A stretch of 64,000 nt of DNA, from NCBI GenBank assembly GCA_000717735.1, contig JOBE01000018.1:48233-112232 (forward strand). Direction: 5' to 3'. Below are positions 1 to 10,135 of this stretch, one piece after another. The notes beneath the pieces are model-generated. The model had not been told where the DNA came from. It was given only the letters and a program-made list of their open reading frames with translations, and did not search any database. Position 1 is the first letter of the stretch, and each line of letters starts with the position of its first letter. This DNA is from Streptomyces griseoluteus (lineage in GTDB: Bacteria; Actinomycetota; Actinomycetes; Streptomycetales; Streptomycetaceae). The translations under genes and the position numbers were made by a program.

Positions 1-72
1 CGTGGAGTGTGCCATGCCGGGCCGTAAGGAGTCGCTAAGCGCGAGCTGTGCGAAGCCTCACCGGCCCCACCG

Positions 73-1398
73 TCACAGCCCCGGGATCCGGCCGTTGCGG
101 AAGAGGTCCACGAAGATCTGGTGATCGGCCCGCGCGCGTGCCCCGTAGGCGTGCGCGAAGTCCACCAGGAGGTCCGCGAACCCCTCCTCGTCGGCGGCGA
201 TCGCCGCGTCGATGGCCCGCTCGGTCGAGAACGGCACCAGCGAGTGGCCGCTGGAGTCGTCCGCCGCCGCGTGCATGGTCGCCGTGGCCCGGCCGAGGTC
301 CGCGACGGTCGCGGCGATCTCGTCCAGGTCGTCGATGTCGGACCAGTCGAGGTCCACCGCGTACGGCGAGACCTCCGCGACCAGCTGCCCGGCCCCGTCG
401 AGCTCGGTCCAGCCCAGCCACGGGTCGGCGTGCGCCTGGAGCGCCCGCTGCGAGATCACGGTGCGGTGGCCCTCGTGCCGGAAGTACTCCCGTACCGCCG
501 AGTCCGTCACATGGCGGGAGACCGCCGGCGTCTGCGCCTGCTTCAGGTAGATCACGACGTCGTTCTCCAGGGCGTCGCTGTTGCCCTCCAGGAGGATGTT
601 GTACGAGGGGAGGCCGGCCGAGCCGATGCCGATCCCGCGCCGCCCGACGACGTCCTTGACCCGGTACGAGTCGGGGCGGTCCAGGCTGGACTCCGGCAGG
701 GTCTCCAGATAGCCGTCGAAGGCCGCGAGGACCTTGTACCGCGTGGCGGCGTCCAGCTCGATCGCCCCGCCGCCCGCCGAGAAGCGACGCTCGGAGTCGC
801 GGATCTCCGTCATCGAGTCGAGCAGCCCGAAGCGGGTCAGCGAGCGGGCCTCGCGCAGGGCGCCCAGGAGGGCCCCGTCGGCGGTCTCCAGGGTGAAGGA
901 GGAGAGCTCGTCATCCTTGGCGCCTGTCGCGAGCGCGTGGATCCGCTCCCGGTAGGCGGTGGCGCAGATCCGCACCAGGTCGGTGATCTGGCCGTCGCCG
1001 AGCGCCTTCGCGTACCCGAGGAGCGCCAGGGAGGCGGCGAGCCGCTTGAGGTCCCAGGTGAAGGGGCCGACGTACGCCTCGTCGAAGTCGTTGACGTTGA
1101 AGATCAGCCGCCCGTTGGCGTTCATGTAGGTGCCGAAGTTCTCGGCGTGGAGATCGCCGTGGATCCAGACCCGGCCGGTGCGTTCGTCCAGGTAGGGGCC
1201 GCCTTGGGCCTCCCGCTCCAGGTCGGAGTAGAAAAGGCAGGCCGTGCCCCGGTAGAAGGCGAAGGCGGAGCCGGCCATCTTCCGGAACTTGACGCGGAAG
1301 GCCGCGGGGTCGGCGGCGAGGAGTTCGCCGAAGGCGGTGTCGAAGACGGCGAGGATGTGCTCACCGCGCTCGGCGGCGGTGGGCTGGGGGACCGACAT
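73..1398 (-). CDS. DUF2252 family protein (kinase-like fold)
   Basis: Protein of 441 aa that belongs to the DUF2252 family, common in actinobacteria and distantly related to aminoglycoside/choline kinase-like phosphotransferases. The signature is visible: WIHGDLHAENFG followed by a VNDFDEAYVGPF block near residues 110-150, which resembles the HGDxHxxN catalytic loop and DFD metal motif of kinase-like folds, and GIGIGSAGLPSYNILLEG later in the protein. I chose the ATG at 1398 (MSVPQ...) because AGGAGG lies about 9 nt upstream; a longer frame reaching 1545 has no such site. It is transcribed divergently from dnaE. The substrate is unknown. Confidence 0.85.
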   Translation of the reverse strand: MSVPQPTAAERGEHILAVFDTAFGELLAADPAAFRVKFRKMAGSAFAFYRGTACLFYSDLEREAQGGPYLDERTGRVWIHGDLHAENFGTYMNANGRLIFNVNDFDEAYVGPFTWDLKRLAASLALLGYAKALGDGQITDLVRICATAYRERIHALATGAKDDELSSFTLETADGALLGALREARSLTRFGLLDSMTEIRDSERRFSAGGGAIELDAATRYKVLAAFDGYLETLPESSLDRPDSYRVKDVVGRRGIGIGSAGLPSYNILLEGNSDALENDVVIYLKQAQTPAVSRHVTDSAVREYFRHEGHRTVISQRALQAHADPWLGWTELDGAGQLVAEVSPYAVDLDWSDIDDLDEIAATVADLGRATATMHAAADDSSGHSLVPFSTERAIDAAIAADEEGFADLLVDFAHAYGARARADHQIFVDLFRNGRIPGL

Positions 1399-1449
1399 TC
1401 GAGGTGCCTCCTGGTACCGGGCGTGCTGCAGGCTGTTCATGACAAATGG

Positions 1450-1466
1450 GACAGGTGTTCCCTGTC
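1450..1466. promoter_or_regulatory. palindrome between the DUF2252 gene and dnaE
   Basis: A perfect 6-bp inverted repeat, GACAGG-N5-CCTGTC, lies in the 176-bp gap shared by the divergent DUF2252 gene and dnaE. Its size suits a dimeric repressor site. It does not match the Streptomyces LexA box (GAAC-N4-GTTC type). Regulator unknown. Confidence 0.25.
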
Positions 1467-1574
1467 TCTCAACGCGCGACCCCAGCCCCGAGTGCCCCTC
1501 GGCTGTCAGTCGCCCGACGTAGACTTCCACGGTCCCCCCAGCCACCCCTGTGACCGCTACGGAGACCTCTCGCC

Positions 1575-4500
1575 GTGACCAAGCCGCCCTTCACGCACCT
1601 CCACGTCCACACCCAGTACTCGCTGCTGGACGGTGCCGCGCGGCTGAAGGACATGTTCAACGCGTGCAACGAGATGGGCATGACCCATATCGCCATGTCC
1701 GACCACGGCAACCTGCACGGGGCGTACGACTTCTTCCACACGGCGAAGAAGGCCGGGGTGACGCCGATCATCGGCATCGAGGCGTACGTCGCCCCCGAGT
1801 CCCGGCGCAACAAGCGGAAGATCCAGTGGGGCCAGCCGCACCAGAAGCGGGACGACGTCTCCGGTTCCGGTGGCTACACCCACAAGACGATCTGGGCGGC
1901 GAACGACACCGGACTGCACAACCTCTTCAAGCTCTCCTCCGACGCGTACGCCGAGGGCTGGCTCCAGAAGTGGCCCCGGATGGACAAGGAGACCATCTCC
2001 AAGTGGTCGGAGGGGCTCATCGCCTCCACCGGCTGCCCCTCCGGCGAGCTGCAGACCCGGCTCCGCCTCGGCCAGTTCGACGAGGCCCTCAAGTCGGCCT
2101 CCGAGTACCAGGACATCTTCGGCAAGGAGCGGTACTTCCTGGAGCTGATGGACCACGGCATCGAGATCGAGCGCCGGGTCCGCGACGGGCTCCTGGAGAT
2201 CGGCAAGAAGCTCGGCATCCCGCCGCTGGTCACCAACGACTCCCACTACACGTACGCACACGAGTCGACCGCGCACGACGCCCTGCTCTGCATCCAGACC
2301 GGCAAGAACCTCTCCGACCCGGACCGCTTCCGCTTCGACGGCACCGGCTACTACCTGAAGTCCACGGACGAGATGTACGCCATCGACTCCTCGGACGCCT
2401 GGCAGGAGGGCTGCCGCAACACCCTCCTGGTCGCCGAGCAGGTCAGCACCGAGGGCATGTTCGTCGAGAAGAACCTCATGCCGAAGTTCGACATCCCGGA
2501 GGGCTACACCGAGGTCAGCTGGTTCCGCGAGGAGACCATGCGGGGCATGCACCGCCGGTTCCCGAACGGCATCCCGGACGACCGCATGAAGCAGGTCGAG
2601 TACGAGATGGACACCATCATCTCGATGGGCTTCCCCGGCTACTTCCTCGTCGTCGCCGACTTCATCATGTGGGCCAAGAAGCAGGGCATCGCCGTGGGCC
2701 CCGGCCGAGGCTCCGCGGCCGGCTCGATCGTCGCGTACGCCATGGGCATCACCGACCTGGACCCGATCCCGCACGGCCTGATCTTCGAGCGCTTCCTCAA
2801 CCCCGAGCGCATCTCGATGCCCGATGTCGACATCGACTTCGACGAGCGCCGGCGCGTCGAGGTGATCCGCTACGTGACGGAGAAGTACGGCTCCGACAAG
2901 GTCGCCATGATCGGCACGTACGGCAAGATCAAGGCGAAGAACGCGATCAAGGACTCCGCGCGCGTCCTCGGCTACCCGTACGCCATGGGCGACCGGCTCA
3001 CCAAGGCCATGCCCGCCGACGTCCTCGGCAAGGGCATCGACCTCAACGGCATCACCGACCCCTCGCACCCCCGCTACAGCGAGGCCGGCGAGATCCGCGC
3101 GATGTACGAGAACGAGCCGGACGTCAAGAAGGTCATCGACACCGCCCGGGGCGTCGAGGGCCTGGTCCGCCAGATGGGCGTCCACGCGGCAGGCGTGATC
3201 ATGTCCAGCGAGCCGATCGTCGACCACGCGCCGATCTGGGTCCGGCACACCGACGGCGTCACCATCACGCAGTGGGACTACCCCCAGTGCGAGTCGCTCG
3301 GCCTGCTCAAGATGGACTTCCTGGGCCTGCGCAACCTCACCATCATGGACGACGCCGTCAAGATGGTGAAGGCCAACAAGGGCATCGACCTCGACCTGCT
3401 GGCCCTGCCGCTGGACGACCCGGCCACCTTCGAACTGCTCCAGCGCGGTGAGACCCTCGGCGTCTTCCAGTTCGACGGCGGGCCCATGCGGTCGCTGCTC
3501 CGGCTGATGAAGCCCGACAACTTCGAAGACATCTCCGCCGTGTCCGCCCTGTACCGGCCGGGCCCGATGGGCATGAACTCGCACACGAACTACGCCCTGC
3601 GCAAGAACAAGCAGCAGGAGATCACCCCGATCCACCCCGAGCTGGAGAAGCCGCTCGAAGAGGTGCTCGCGGTCACCTACGGCCTCATCGTGTACCAGGA
3701 GCAGGTGCAGAAGGCCGCCCAGATCATCGCCGGCTACTCGCTCGGCGAGGCCGACATCCTCCGCCGCGTGATGGGCAAGAAGAAGCCCGAGGAGCTGGCG
3801 AAGAACTTCACCATCTTCCAGGCCGGAGCCAAGAAGAACGGCTACAGCGACGAGGCCATCAAGGCCCTCTGGGACGTCCTGGTCCCCTTCGCCGGCTACG
3901 CCTTCAACAAGGCCCACTCGGCCGCGTACGGCCTGGTCTCCTACTGGACCGCCTACCTCAAGGCCAACCACCCCGCCGAGTACATGGCGGGACTGCTCAC
4001 CTCGGTCAAGGACGACAAGGACAAGTCCGCGGTCTACCTCAACGAGTGCCGCCGCATGGGCATCAAGGTCCTGCCGCCCAACGTGAACGAGTCCGAGTCG
4101 AACTTCGCCGCCCAGGGCGACGACGTGATCCTCTTCGGCCTCTCCGCCGTCCGCAACGTCGGCACCAACGTCGTCGAGTCGATCATCAAGTCGCGCAAGG
4201 CGAAGGGCAAGTACTCCTCCTTCCCGGACTTCCTCGACAAGGTCGAGGCCGTCGTCTGCAACAAGCGGACCATCGAGTCGCTGATCAAGGCCGGCGCCTT
4301 CGACGAGATGGGCCACACCCGCAAGGGCCTGGTCGCCCACCACGAACCGATGATCGACAACGTGGTGGCGGTCAAGCGCAAGGAGGCCGAGGGACAGTTC
4401 GACCTCTTCGGCGGCATGGGCGACGAGGCGACCGACGAGCCCGGCTTCGGCCTCGACGTCGAGTTCTCCGACGTCGAGTGGGAGAAGTCGTACCTGCTCG

Positions 4501-5114
4501 CCCAGGAGCGCGAGATGCTCGGCCTGTACGTCTCCGACCACCCGCTCTTCGGCATCGAGCACGTCCTGTCCGACAAGACGGACGCGGCGATCTCCCAGCT
4601 CACCGGCGGCGAGCACTCCGACGGCGCGGTCGTCACCATCGGCGGCATCATCTCCGGCCTCCAGCGCAAGATGACCAAGCAGGGCAACGCCTGGGCGATC
4701 GCCACCGTCGAGGACCTGGCCGGCTCCATCGAGTGCATGTTCTTCCCGGCCACCTACCAGCTGGTCTCCACCCAGCTCGTCGAGGACACGGTCGTCTTCG
4801 TCAAGGGGCGGCTCGACAAGCGCGAGGACGTCCCCCGGCTGGTCGCCATGGAGCTGATGGTCCCCGACCTGTCGAACGCCGGGACCAACGCACCGGTCAT
4901 CCTCACCATCCCCACCGTCAAGGTGACCCCGCCGATGGTCACCCGGCTCGGCGAGATCCTCGGCCACCACAAGGGCAACACCGAGGTGCGGATCAAGCTC
5001 CAGGGCCCCCGCAAGACGACGGTGCTCCGGCTCGACCGGCACCGGGTGCAGGCCGACCCGGCACTCTTCGGCGACCTGAAGGTGCTGCTCGGCCCGTCCT
5101 GCCTGGCCGGATAG
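1575..5114 (+). CDS. dnaE: DNA polymerase III subunit alpha
   Basis: Replicative DNA polymerase catalytic subunit, 1179 aa, normal for DnaE1. The N-terminal PHP domain starts at HLHVHTQYSLLDG (residues 8-20). The C-family polymerase core shows GPGRGSAAGS near 375, the catalytic aspartates in PDVDIDF near 415-420, and the third acidic position in KMDFLGLR near 580. An OB-fold segment (VVTIGGIISG...) lies near 1015. It forms the core of the chromosomal replisome with the clamp and clamp loader. The start is GTG, fixed by the PHP motif position. The gene is followed by a strong hairpin terminator. Confidence 0.98.
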   Translation: MTKPPFTHLHVHTQYSLLDGAARLKDMFNACNEMGMTHIAMSDHGNLHGAYDFFHTAKKAGVTPIIGIEAYVAPESRRNKRKIQWGQPHQKRDDVSGSGGYTHKTIWAANDTGLHNLFKLSSDAYAEGWLQKWPRMDKETISKWSEGLIASTGCPSGELQTRLRLGQFDEALKSASEYQDIFGKERYFLELMDHGIEIERRVRDGLLEIGKKLGIPPLVTNDSHYTYAHESTAHDALLCIQTGKNLSDPDRFRFDGTGYYLKSTDEMYAIDSSDAWQEGCRNTLLVAEQVSTEGMFVEKNLMPKFDIPEGYTEVSWFREETMRGMHRRFPNGIPDDRMKQVEYEMDTIISMGFPGYFLVVADFIMWAKKQGIAVGPGRGSAAGSIVAYAMGITDLDPIPHGLIFERFLNPERISMPDVDIDFDERRRVEVIRYVTEKYGSDKVAMIGTYGKIKAKNAIKDSARVLGYPYAMGDRLTKAMPADVLGKGIDLNGITDPSHPRYSEAGEIRAMYENEPDVKKVIDTARGVEGLVRQMGVHAAGVIMSSEPIVDHAPIWVRHTDGVTITQWDYPQCESLGLLKMDFLGLRNLTIMDDAVKMVKANKGIDLDLLALPLDDPATFELLQRGETLGVFQFDGGPMRSLLRLMKPDNFEDISAVSALYRPGPMGMNSHTNYALRKNKQQEITPIHPELEKPLEEVLAVTYGLIVYQEQVQKAAQIIAGYSLGEADILRRVMGKKKPEELAKNFTIFQAGAKKNGYSDEAIKALWDVLVPFAGYAFNKAHSAAYGLVSYWTAYLKANHPAEYMAGLLTSVKDDKDKSAVYLNECRRMGIKVLPPNVNESESNFAAQGDDVILFGLSAVRNVGTNVVESIIKSRKAKGKYSSFPDFLDKVEAVVCNKRTIESLIKAGAFDEMGHTRKGLVAHHEPMIDNVVAVKRKEAEGQFDLFGGMGDEATDEPGFGLDVEFSDVEWEKSYLLAQEREMLGLYVSDHPLFGIEHVLSDKTDAAISQLTGGEHSDGAVVTIGGIISGLQRKMTKQGNAWAIATVEDLAGSIECMFFPATYQLVSTQLVEDTVVFVKGRLDKREDVPRLVAMELMVPDLSNAGTNAPVILTIPTVKVTPPMVTRLGEILGHHKGNTEVRIKLQGPRKTTVLRLDRHRVQADPALFGDLKVLLGPSCLAG

Positions 5115-5135
5115 CGACCACCTCCGCCCACGCGC

Positions 5136-5170
5136 AAGGGGCGCGCCCGTCGTCACGGGCGCGCCCCTTT
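5136..5170. terminator. hairpin terminator after dnaE, possibly bidirectional
   Basis: A perfect 15-bp stem (AAGGGGCGCGCCCGT with its complement), 4-nt loop, followed by TTT. It lies between the dnaE stop and the stop of the convergent small gene at 5183, so it could serve both strands. Confidence 0.8.
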
Positions 5171-5182
5171 GCCGTGGGTGCG

Positions 5183-5356
5183 TCAGTTGTGGCCGAAGCG
5201 CTTCTGACGGCCCTTGCGTGCCATGTCACCCGGCGTGACCTGGCTGGCGCGCTGCTCGGCCTGGGACTCCATCGACGACTGCTGCGCCTGCTGGGCGCCG
5301 CGCTCGGCCGGCGACTGCTGCTTCTGGCTACGGTTCTGACTGCGGTTCTTGGCCAT
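5183..5356 (-). CDS. small hydrophilic Gln-rich protein (57 aa)
   Basis: A 57-aa gene starting MAKNRSQNRSQKQQSPAERG and ending RKGRQKRFGHN. The reading frame is supported by a strong ribosome site (GAGGAGG about 8 nt before the ATG at 5356) and by its own terminator at the 3' side. The protein has about twelve Gln residues, many Arg/Lys, almost no hydrophobic residues, and no membrane segment, so it is probably disordered. Similar small MAKNRSQN proteins are, to my memory, widespread in Streptomyces, but I know of no assigned function. The composition recalls small nucleic-acid-coating proteins, which is inference only. Confidence 0.75.
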   Translation of the reverse strand: MAKNRSQNRSQKQQSPAERGAQQAQQSSMESQAEQRASQVTPGDMARKGRQKRFGHN

Positions 5357-5379
5357 GGGGATGCCTCCTCAAAGGGACC

Positions 5380-5414
5380 TAGGGCCTGTCCGGCGGATCA
5401 TGGCCGGGCCCGCG
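5380..5414. repeat. solitary terminal repeat of a MITE-like family
   Basis: The sequence starting TAGGGCCTGTCCGGCGGATC matches 23 of the first 24 positions of the left end of the MITE at 58787, including the leading TA. No second, inverted end is found nearby, so this is a one-ended remnant in the 260-bp gap upstream of the NYN gene. Confidence 0.6.
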
Positions 5415-5616
5415 ACGGGGCCAGGGCCGCTGTCAGACTCACATACGGCATGAACCGGCGCATGTTGGATCATTACGGAACGTGAGCACCCGGCCGAACG
5501 TGACTTCCGCCACGCCGATGATCCAGTTCCGACCGTCGAGCCCCCGCGCTTCGGGCAGACTCGAAGGAAATCCGAAGCAACTCCGATCCCGAGGTTCCCG
5601 AAAGAGGGTGGAACAC

Positions 5617-6954
5617 GTGGACCGCTGCGTCGTCCTGGTGGACGCCGGCTACCTGCTGGGCGCCGCCGCCAGTCTGCTCGCCGGGGAACCGGCCCGCTCC
5701 CGGATCACCGTCGACCACGCCGGACTCATCCAGCAGCTGCGCCAGCGCGCCGAGGCCGAGACCGCGCTGCCCCTCCTGCGGATCTACTGGTTCGACGGTG
5801 CGCCCGACCGGGTGCCCCAGCCCGAACACCGCAGACTGCGGGTGATGCCCCGGGTCACCGTCCGCCTCGGCGCACTGACCCGGAGCGACGGACGCTGGGC
5901 CCAGAAGGGCGTCGACGCGGCCATGCACACCGAGCTGACCGAGCTGGCCAGGAACCGGGCCTGCTCCGACATCGTGCTCGTCACCGGCGACGGCGACCTG
6001 CTGCCCGGCCTGATGTCCGCCAAGGAACACGGCGTCGCCGTCCACCTCTGGGCCGTCCAGGCCGCCGACGGCGACTACAACCAGTCCGAGGACCTGGTCG
6101 CCGAGGCCGACGAGCGCCGGGTCCTCGACCGGGTCTGGATCACCCGCGCCGTCCGCGCCAAGGACCTCACCGGCATCTGCGCGCCCCCGCCCGCCCCGCG
6201 CCCCGAGATCGCCGCCATCCTCTCCGCGCCGTTGCCCGAGGCGGCCCTCGCCGCCTCCGCCGAACGGGCGGCCGAAGCGGCCGCCTCGGGCGCCGGGACG
6301 GCGGGGGAGGGCGCCGCGCCCCACGGCAACGGACACGTCCGCCCCGCCGGCCACGGTCACGTCCACCCCAACGGCCACGTCCGGGACGACGAGCACGCGC
6401 ACGGCGCCGACGCCCCCGCCCCCACCCCGGGCAAGGGCGTCCCCACCCCCAAGGACCTGGCCGGCCTGCGCCATCCCGCCGCCGCCCCGGGCGGCCCCGC
6501 GCCGCAGGGCGCGAGCGCGCTCCGCTGGTCCTCCGACCGGGGATGGGTGGAGCGCCCCGCCCCCGCGCTCGGCGAACCCGCCGAGACCGCGTCCCTGCCC
6601 ACGCTCGCGACCCTCACCAGCGCCGAGCAGCGCTGGGCGGACCGCGAGGAGGACATCACCACCGTCGGCGGCGACCCGTTCGAGGTCGGACAGGTGTTCG
6701 CCCGCCGGTGGATGGAACGGCTCCCCGAGCAGAGCCACGTCCAGAAGCTCTCCACCCTCTACCCGCGCATCCCGCACCGCATCGACGGCGAACTCCTCCG
6801 CTACGCGGCACGGTTCGGCCTGCTCGCCCACAAGGACGACCAGATCGACGAGCACGACCGCTACGCCATCCGGGCCGGCTTCTGGCGCGAGATCGACGTC
6901 CGGGCCGCCGCCGAACACGCCCCCGCGCCCGGAGCGGGCCCGGCGACCCCGTAG
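5617..6954 (+). CDS. NYN-domain protein (PIN-like RNase fold)
   Basis: 445-aa protein with an N-terminal NYN domain, a PIN-like nuclease fold associated with RNA processing. DRCVVLVDAGYLLG at residues 2-15 and DIVLVTGDGDLLPGL near 117-131 carry the conserved acidic residues expected to hold metal. A proline/alanine and histidine-rich linker (HGNGHVRPAGHGHVHPNGH near 235-255) joins it to a conserved C-terminal region (VGQVFARRWMERLPEQ..., last 75 residues) that looks like a small helical domain. GTG at 5617 is preferred because AGAGGG lies 8 nt upstream; GTG at 5608 is possible. An ABC exporter pair follows 11 nt downstream. The RNA target is unknown. Confidence 0.85.
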   Translation: MDRCVVLVDAGYLLGAAASLLAGEPARSRITVDHAGLIQQLRQRAEAETALPLLRIYWFDGAPDRVPQPEHRRLRVMPRVTVRLGALTRSDGRWAQKGVDAAMHTELTELARNRACSDIVLVTGDGDLLPGLMSAKEHGVAVHLWAVQAADGDYNQSEDLVAEADERRVLDRVWITRAVRAKDLTGICAPPPAPRPEIAAILSAPLPEAALAASAERAAEAAASGAGTAGEGAAPHGNGHVRPAGHGHVHPNGHVRDDEHAHGADAPAPTPGKGVPTPKDLAGLRHPAAAPGGPAPQGASALRWSSDRGWVERPAPALGEPAETASLPTLATLTSAEQRWADREEDITTVGGDPFEVGQVFARRWMERLPEQSHVQKLSTLYPRIPHRIDGELLRYAARFGLLAHKDDQIDEHDRYAIRAGFWREIDVRAAAEHAPAPGAGPATP

Positions 6955-6965
6955 GCTCTTCCCCC

Positions 6966-7946
<981 letters not shown>

Positions 7947-8025
7947 CCCGCCGCGGTCCCCGGGCCGTCGGCCCCGATCCCCGAAGCCCGCGCGTTCCGT
8001 ACGTGACCGTCAGGAGCTGTACGCA

Positions 8026-8883
8026 GTGAGCACCCTGCCCGCCGAGGCCCTGCCGACCGGCGCGCCCTCCGTCCGGACCCGCGACGACGGGACCCACGAG
8101 GGCGAGACCCACGAGGGCGAGGCCGCCGCGGCGCCCCTCGCCCCGCGCGCCCGCCTGCTGCCCTCCCTGGCCGCCGTGTACCGAGCCCAGCTGTCCCGTG
8201 CCCGGGTCGCCCGCATCCCCCTGCTCTTCGTCGCCACCTTCCAGTCCGTCGGGATCATGGTCCTGATGCGCGGGGTCGTCGACGGCGGCTCCGAGGCACG
8301 CGCGGTCGTGGCCGGCTCCACCGTCCTCGTCGTCGCCTTCGTCGCGCTCAACCTGCTCGCCCAGTACTTCGGGCAGCTGCGGGCGACCGGCGGCCTCGAC
8401 CACTACGCCACCCTGCCCGTGCCGCCCGCCGCCGTGGTGCTCGGCGCCGCCGGGGCGTACGCCTCCTTCACCCTGCCCGGCACCGCCGTCACCGCCGTCG
8501 CCGGCTCCGTGCTCTTCGGGCTGCCGCTCGGCCACCTCTGGATCCTCGCCGCCGTCGTCCCGCTCGCCGGGGCGGCCCTCGCCGGGCTCGGCGCGGCCCT
8601 CGGACTCCTCGCACCCCGTCAGGAGCTGGCCACCCTCCTCGGCCAGCTCGGCATGTCGGCGGCGCTGCTGCTCGGCGTCCTGCCGGCGGAGCGGCTTCCG
8701 GAGCCCATCGGCCTGGCACGGGACCTGCTCCCGTCGACGTACGGAGTGGAGGCCCTGGCCCGCACCTTCGACCCGCACCCCGACTGGGCGGCCGTCGGCC
8801 TCGACCTCGCCGTGTGCGGGGCGGTCGGCGTGATCTCCCTCGCGGTCGCCACCTGGGCCTACCGGCGGGCCGCCGTCCGCTGA
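8026..8883 (+). CDS. ABC transporter permease (ABC-2 type)
   Basis: 285-aa integral membrane protein with about six predicted hydrophobic segments after a polar N-terminus of about 50 residues containing a short duplicated EGETHEGE stretch. It is the partner of the preceding ATPase. The start is GTG with AGGAGC about 9 nt upstream. A 79-nt gap separates it from the ATPase gene. It belongs to the ABC-2 exporter class by topology and context. Confidence 0.88.
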   Translation: MSTLPAEALPTGAPSVRTRDDGTHEGETHEGEAAAAPLAPRARLLPSLAAVYRAQLSRARVARIPLLFVATFQSVGIMVLMRGVVDGGSEARAVVAGSTVLVVAFVALNLLAQYFGQLRATGGLDHYATLPVPPAAVVLGAAGAYASFTLPGTAVTAVAGSVLFGLPLGHLWILAAVVPLAGAALAGLGAALGLLAPRQELATLLGQLGMSAALLLGVLPAERLPEPIGLARDLLPSTYGVEALARTFDPHPDWAAVGLDLAVCGAVGVISLAVATWAYRRAAVR

Positions 8884-8917
8884 GGCGGGCCACAGGCACA
8901 CCTGGCACGATGGCTGG

Positions 8918-9559
8918 GTGACCGCACCTCTGACTCCGCCTCACCAGCCGCCGCCGCACGACCCCGACTGGCCGCCGCCGCCCCCGCCGATGCTCGGCCC
9001 GGCAGGGGACCCGATCACGGGCGCCGAAGTCGTCCAGGGTGTTCTGGTGACCCTCGTCTCGGCGGTCGCGGGCGCGCTGCTCGGAGTGCTCTGGCTGAAT
9101 CTGGCCCCGCGCGTCCTGCTCATCTCGGACGGCGAGGGGGTCTACCTCCGCAACTCCGAGGGGGAGGCGGCCATCGGCTCCGACGGAACGTTCGTCCTCC
9201 TCGCACTGGCCTTCGGCGCGGTCGCCGGGCTCGTCGTCTTCCTGCTGCGCCGCAAGGGCGGCGTCCCGCTGGTGCTCGGCCTCGCCGTCGGCGGCGTGCT
9301 GGGTTCCCTGCTCGCCTGGGGACTCGGGACGTACTTCGGCCCGGCGCGGGACGTGGTCGCCCACGCGAAGGCGGTCGGCCCCAACGTGGCCTTCGAGGCA
9401 CCGCTCGAACTGAACCTGGGCGCCGCCGCCATGCTGGCCTGGCCGCTCGCGGCGACGATCGTGCACCTGGCACTGACCGCCCTCTTCGGCCCGCGCGACC
9501 CGGAACCGGAACCGTGGGACCAGCCGAAGCCGTACGCCCCGGGGCCCAGCCCGAGCTGA
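8918..9559 (+). CDS. DUF2567 family membrane protein
   Basis: 213-aa protein. A proline-rich cytoplasmic N-terminus (PPHQPPPHDPDWPPPPPPM) is followed by four hydrophobic segments (about residues 38-62, 91-111, 115-140, 168-190). Between the first two lies the conserved loop LISDGEGVYLRNSEGE. This fits the actinobacterial DUF2567 family of unknown function. It starts with GTG, 34 nt after the ABC permease, and ends at a hairpin facing ybaK. Confidence 0.75.
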   Translation: MTAPLTPPHQPPPHDPDWPPPPPPMLGPAGDPITGAEVVQGVLVTLVSAVAGALLGVLWLNLAPRVLLISDGEGVYLRNSEGEAAIGSDGTFVLLALAFGAVAGLVVFLLRRKGGVPLVLGLAVGGVLGSLLAWGLGTYFGPARDVVAHAKAVGPNVAFEAPLELNLGAAAMLAWPLAATIVHLALTALFGPRDPEPEPWDQPKPYAPGPSPS

Positions 9560-9581
9560 CGCGGCCGTACGGACGGCCGCG
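9560..9581. terminator. hairpin between convergent DUF2567 and ybaK genes
   Basis: CGCGGCCGT-N4-ACGGCCGCG, a perfect 9-bp stem starting just after the DUF2567 stop and 12 nt from the ybaK stop. No T-run follows, as is common in Streptomyces. Confidence 0.6.
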
Positions 9582-9593
9582 CGGACGGGAACG

Positions 9594-10091
9594 TCAGGCG
9601 CGGCCGATCGGGGCCACGACCGCGGAGGTGAGGGCGGCCAGGTCGGCGGGGGAGAGCTCGACCTCGAGCCCGCGACGGCCCGCCGAGACACAGATGGACG
9701 CGTGGTCCGAGGCCGAGGAGTCGAGGACCGTACGGAGCCGCTTGCGCTGGCCGAGCGGGGAGATGCCGCCCCGGACGTAGCCCGTCGTGCGCTCCGCCGC
9801 CGCCGGGTCCGCCATCGCCGCGCGCTTGCCGCCGACCGCCGAGGCCAGCGCCTTCAGATCGAGCTGGCCCGCCACCGGGACCACCGCGACCGTCAGCTCG
9901 CCGTCGACGTCCGCCACCAGCGTCTTGAAGACCCGGTCGGGGGAGACGCCGAGGGCCTCCGCCGCCTCCTCGCCGTACGAAGGGGAGGCCGGGTCGTGCT
10001 CGTAGGCGTGCACGGTGAACGCGGTACCGGCCGCCGTCAGGGCGACCGTCGCAGGGGTGCCGCCGCTGTTCTTCTTCTGCTTCTTCGCCAC
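9594..10091 (-). CDS. ybaK: Cys-tRNA(Pro) deacylase YbaK
   Basis: 165-aa trans-editing enzyme of the YbaK/ProX (INS-like) family, which hydrolyses Cys-tRNA(Pro) mischarged by prolyl-tRNA synthetase. Family blocks seen: SPDRVFKTLVADVDG (residues about 50-64, with the conserved Lys), VPVAGQLDLKALASAVGGKRAAMADP, and GYVRGGISPLGQRKRLRTVLD near 105-125. Length is typical. The N-terminus MAKKQKKNSGG is basic. A LON-domain gene lies 44 nt upstream on the same strand. Confidence 0.9.
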   Translation of the reverse strand: MAKKQKKNSGGTPATVALTAAGTAFTVHAYEHDPASPSYGEEAAEALGVSPDRVFKTLVADVDGELTVAVVPVAGQLDLKALASAVGGKRAAMADPAAAERTTGYVRGGISPLGQRKRLRTVLDSSASDHASICVSAGRRGLEVELSPADLAALTSAVVAPIGRA

Positions 10092-10135
10092 GCGTTCTTC
10101 CTCGGCTCAGCCCGGTTCGGTGGGTCCGGATCGGC

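Noticed and set aside
4046..5485. 479-codon plus-strand frame overlapping the end of dnaE
   Set aside because: It is the +1 frame of dnaE, Arg/Pro-rich, and crosses the dnaE terminator.
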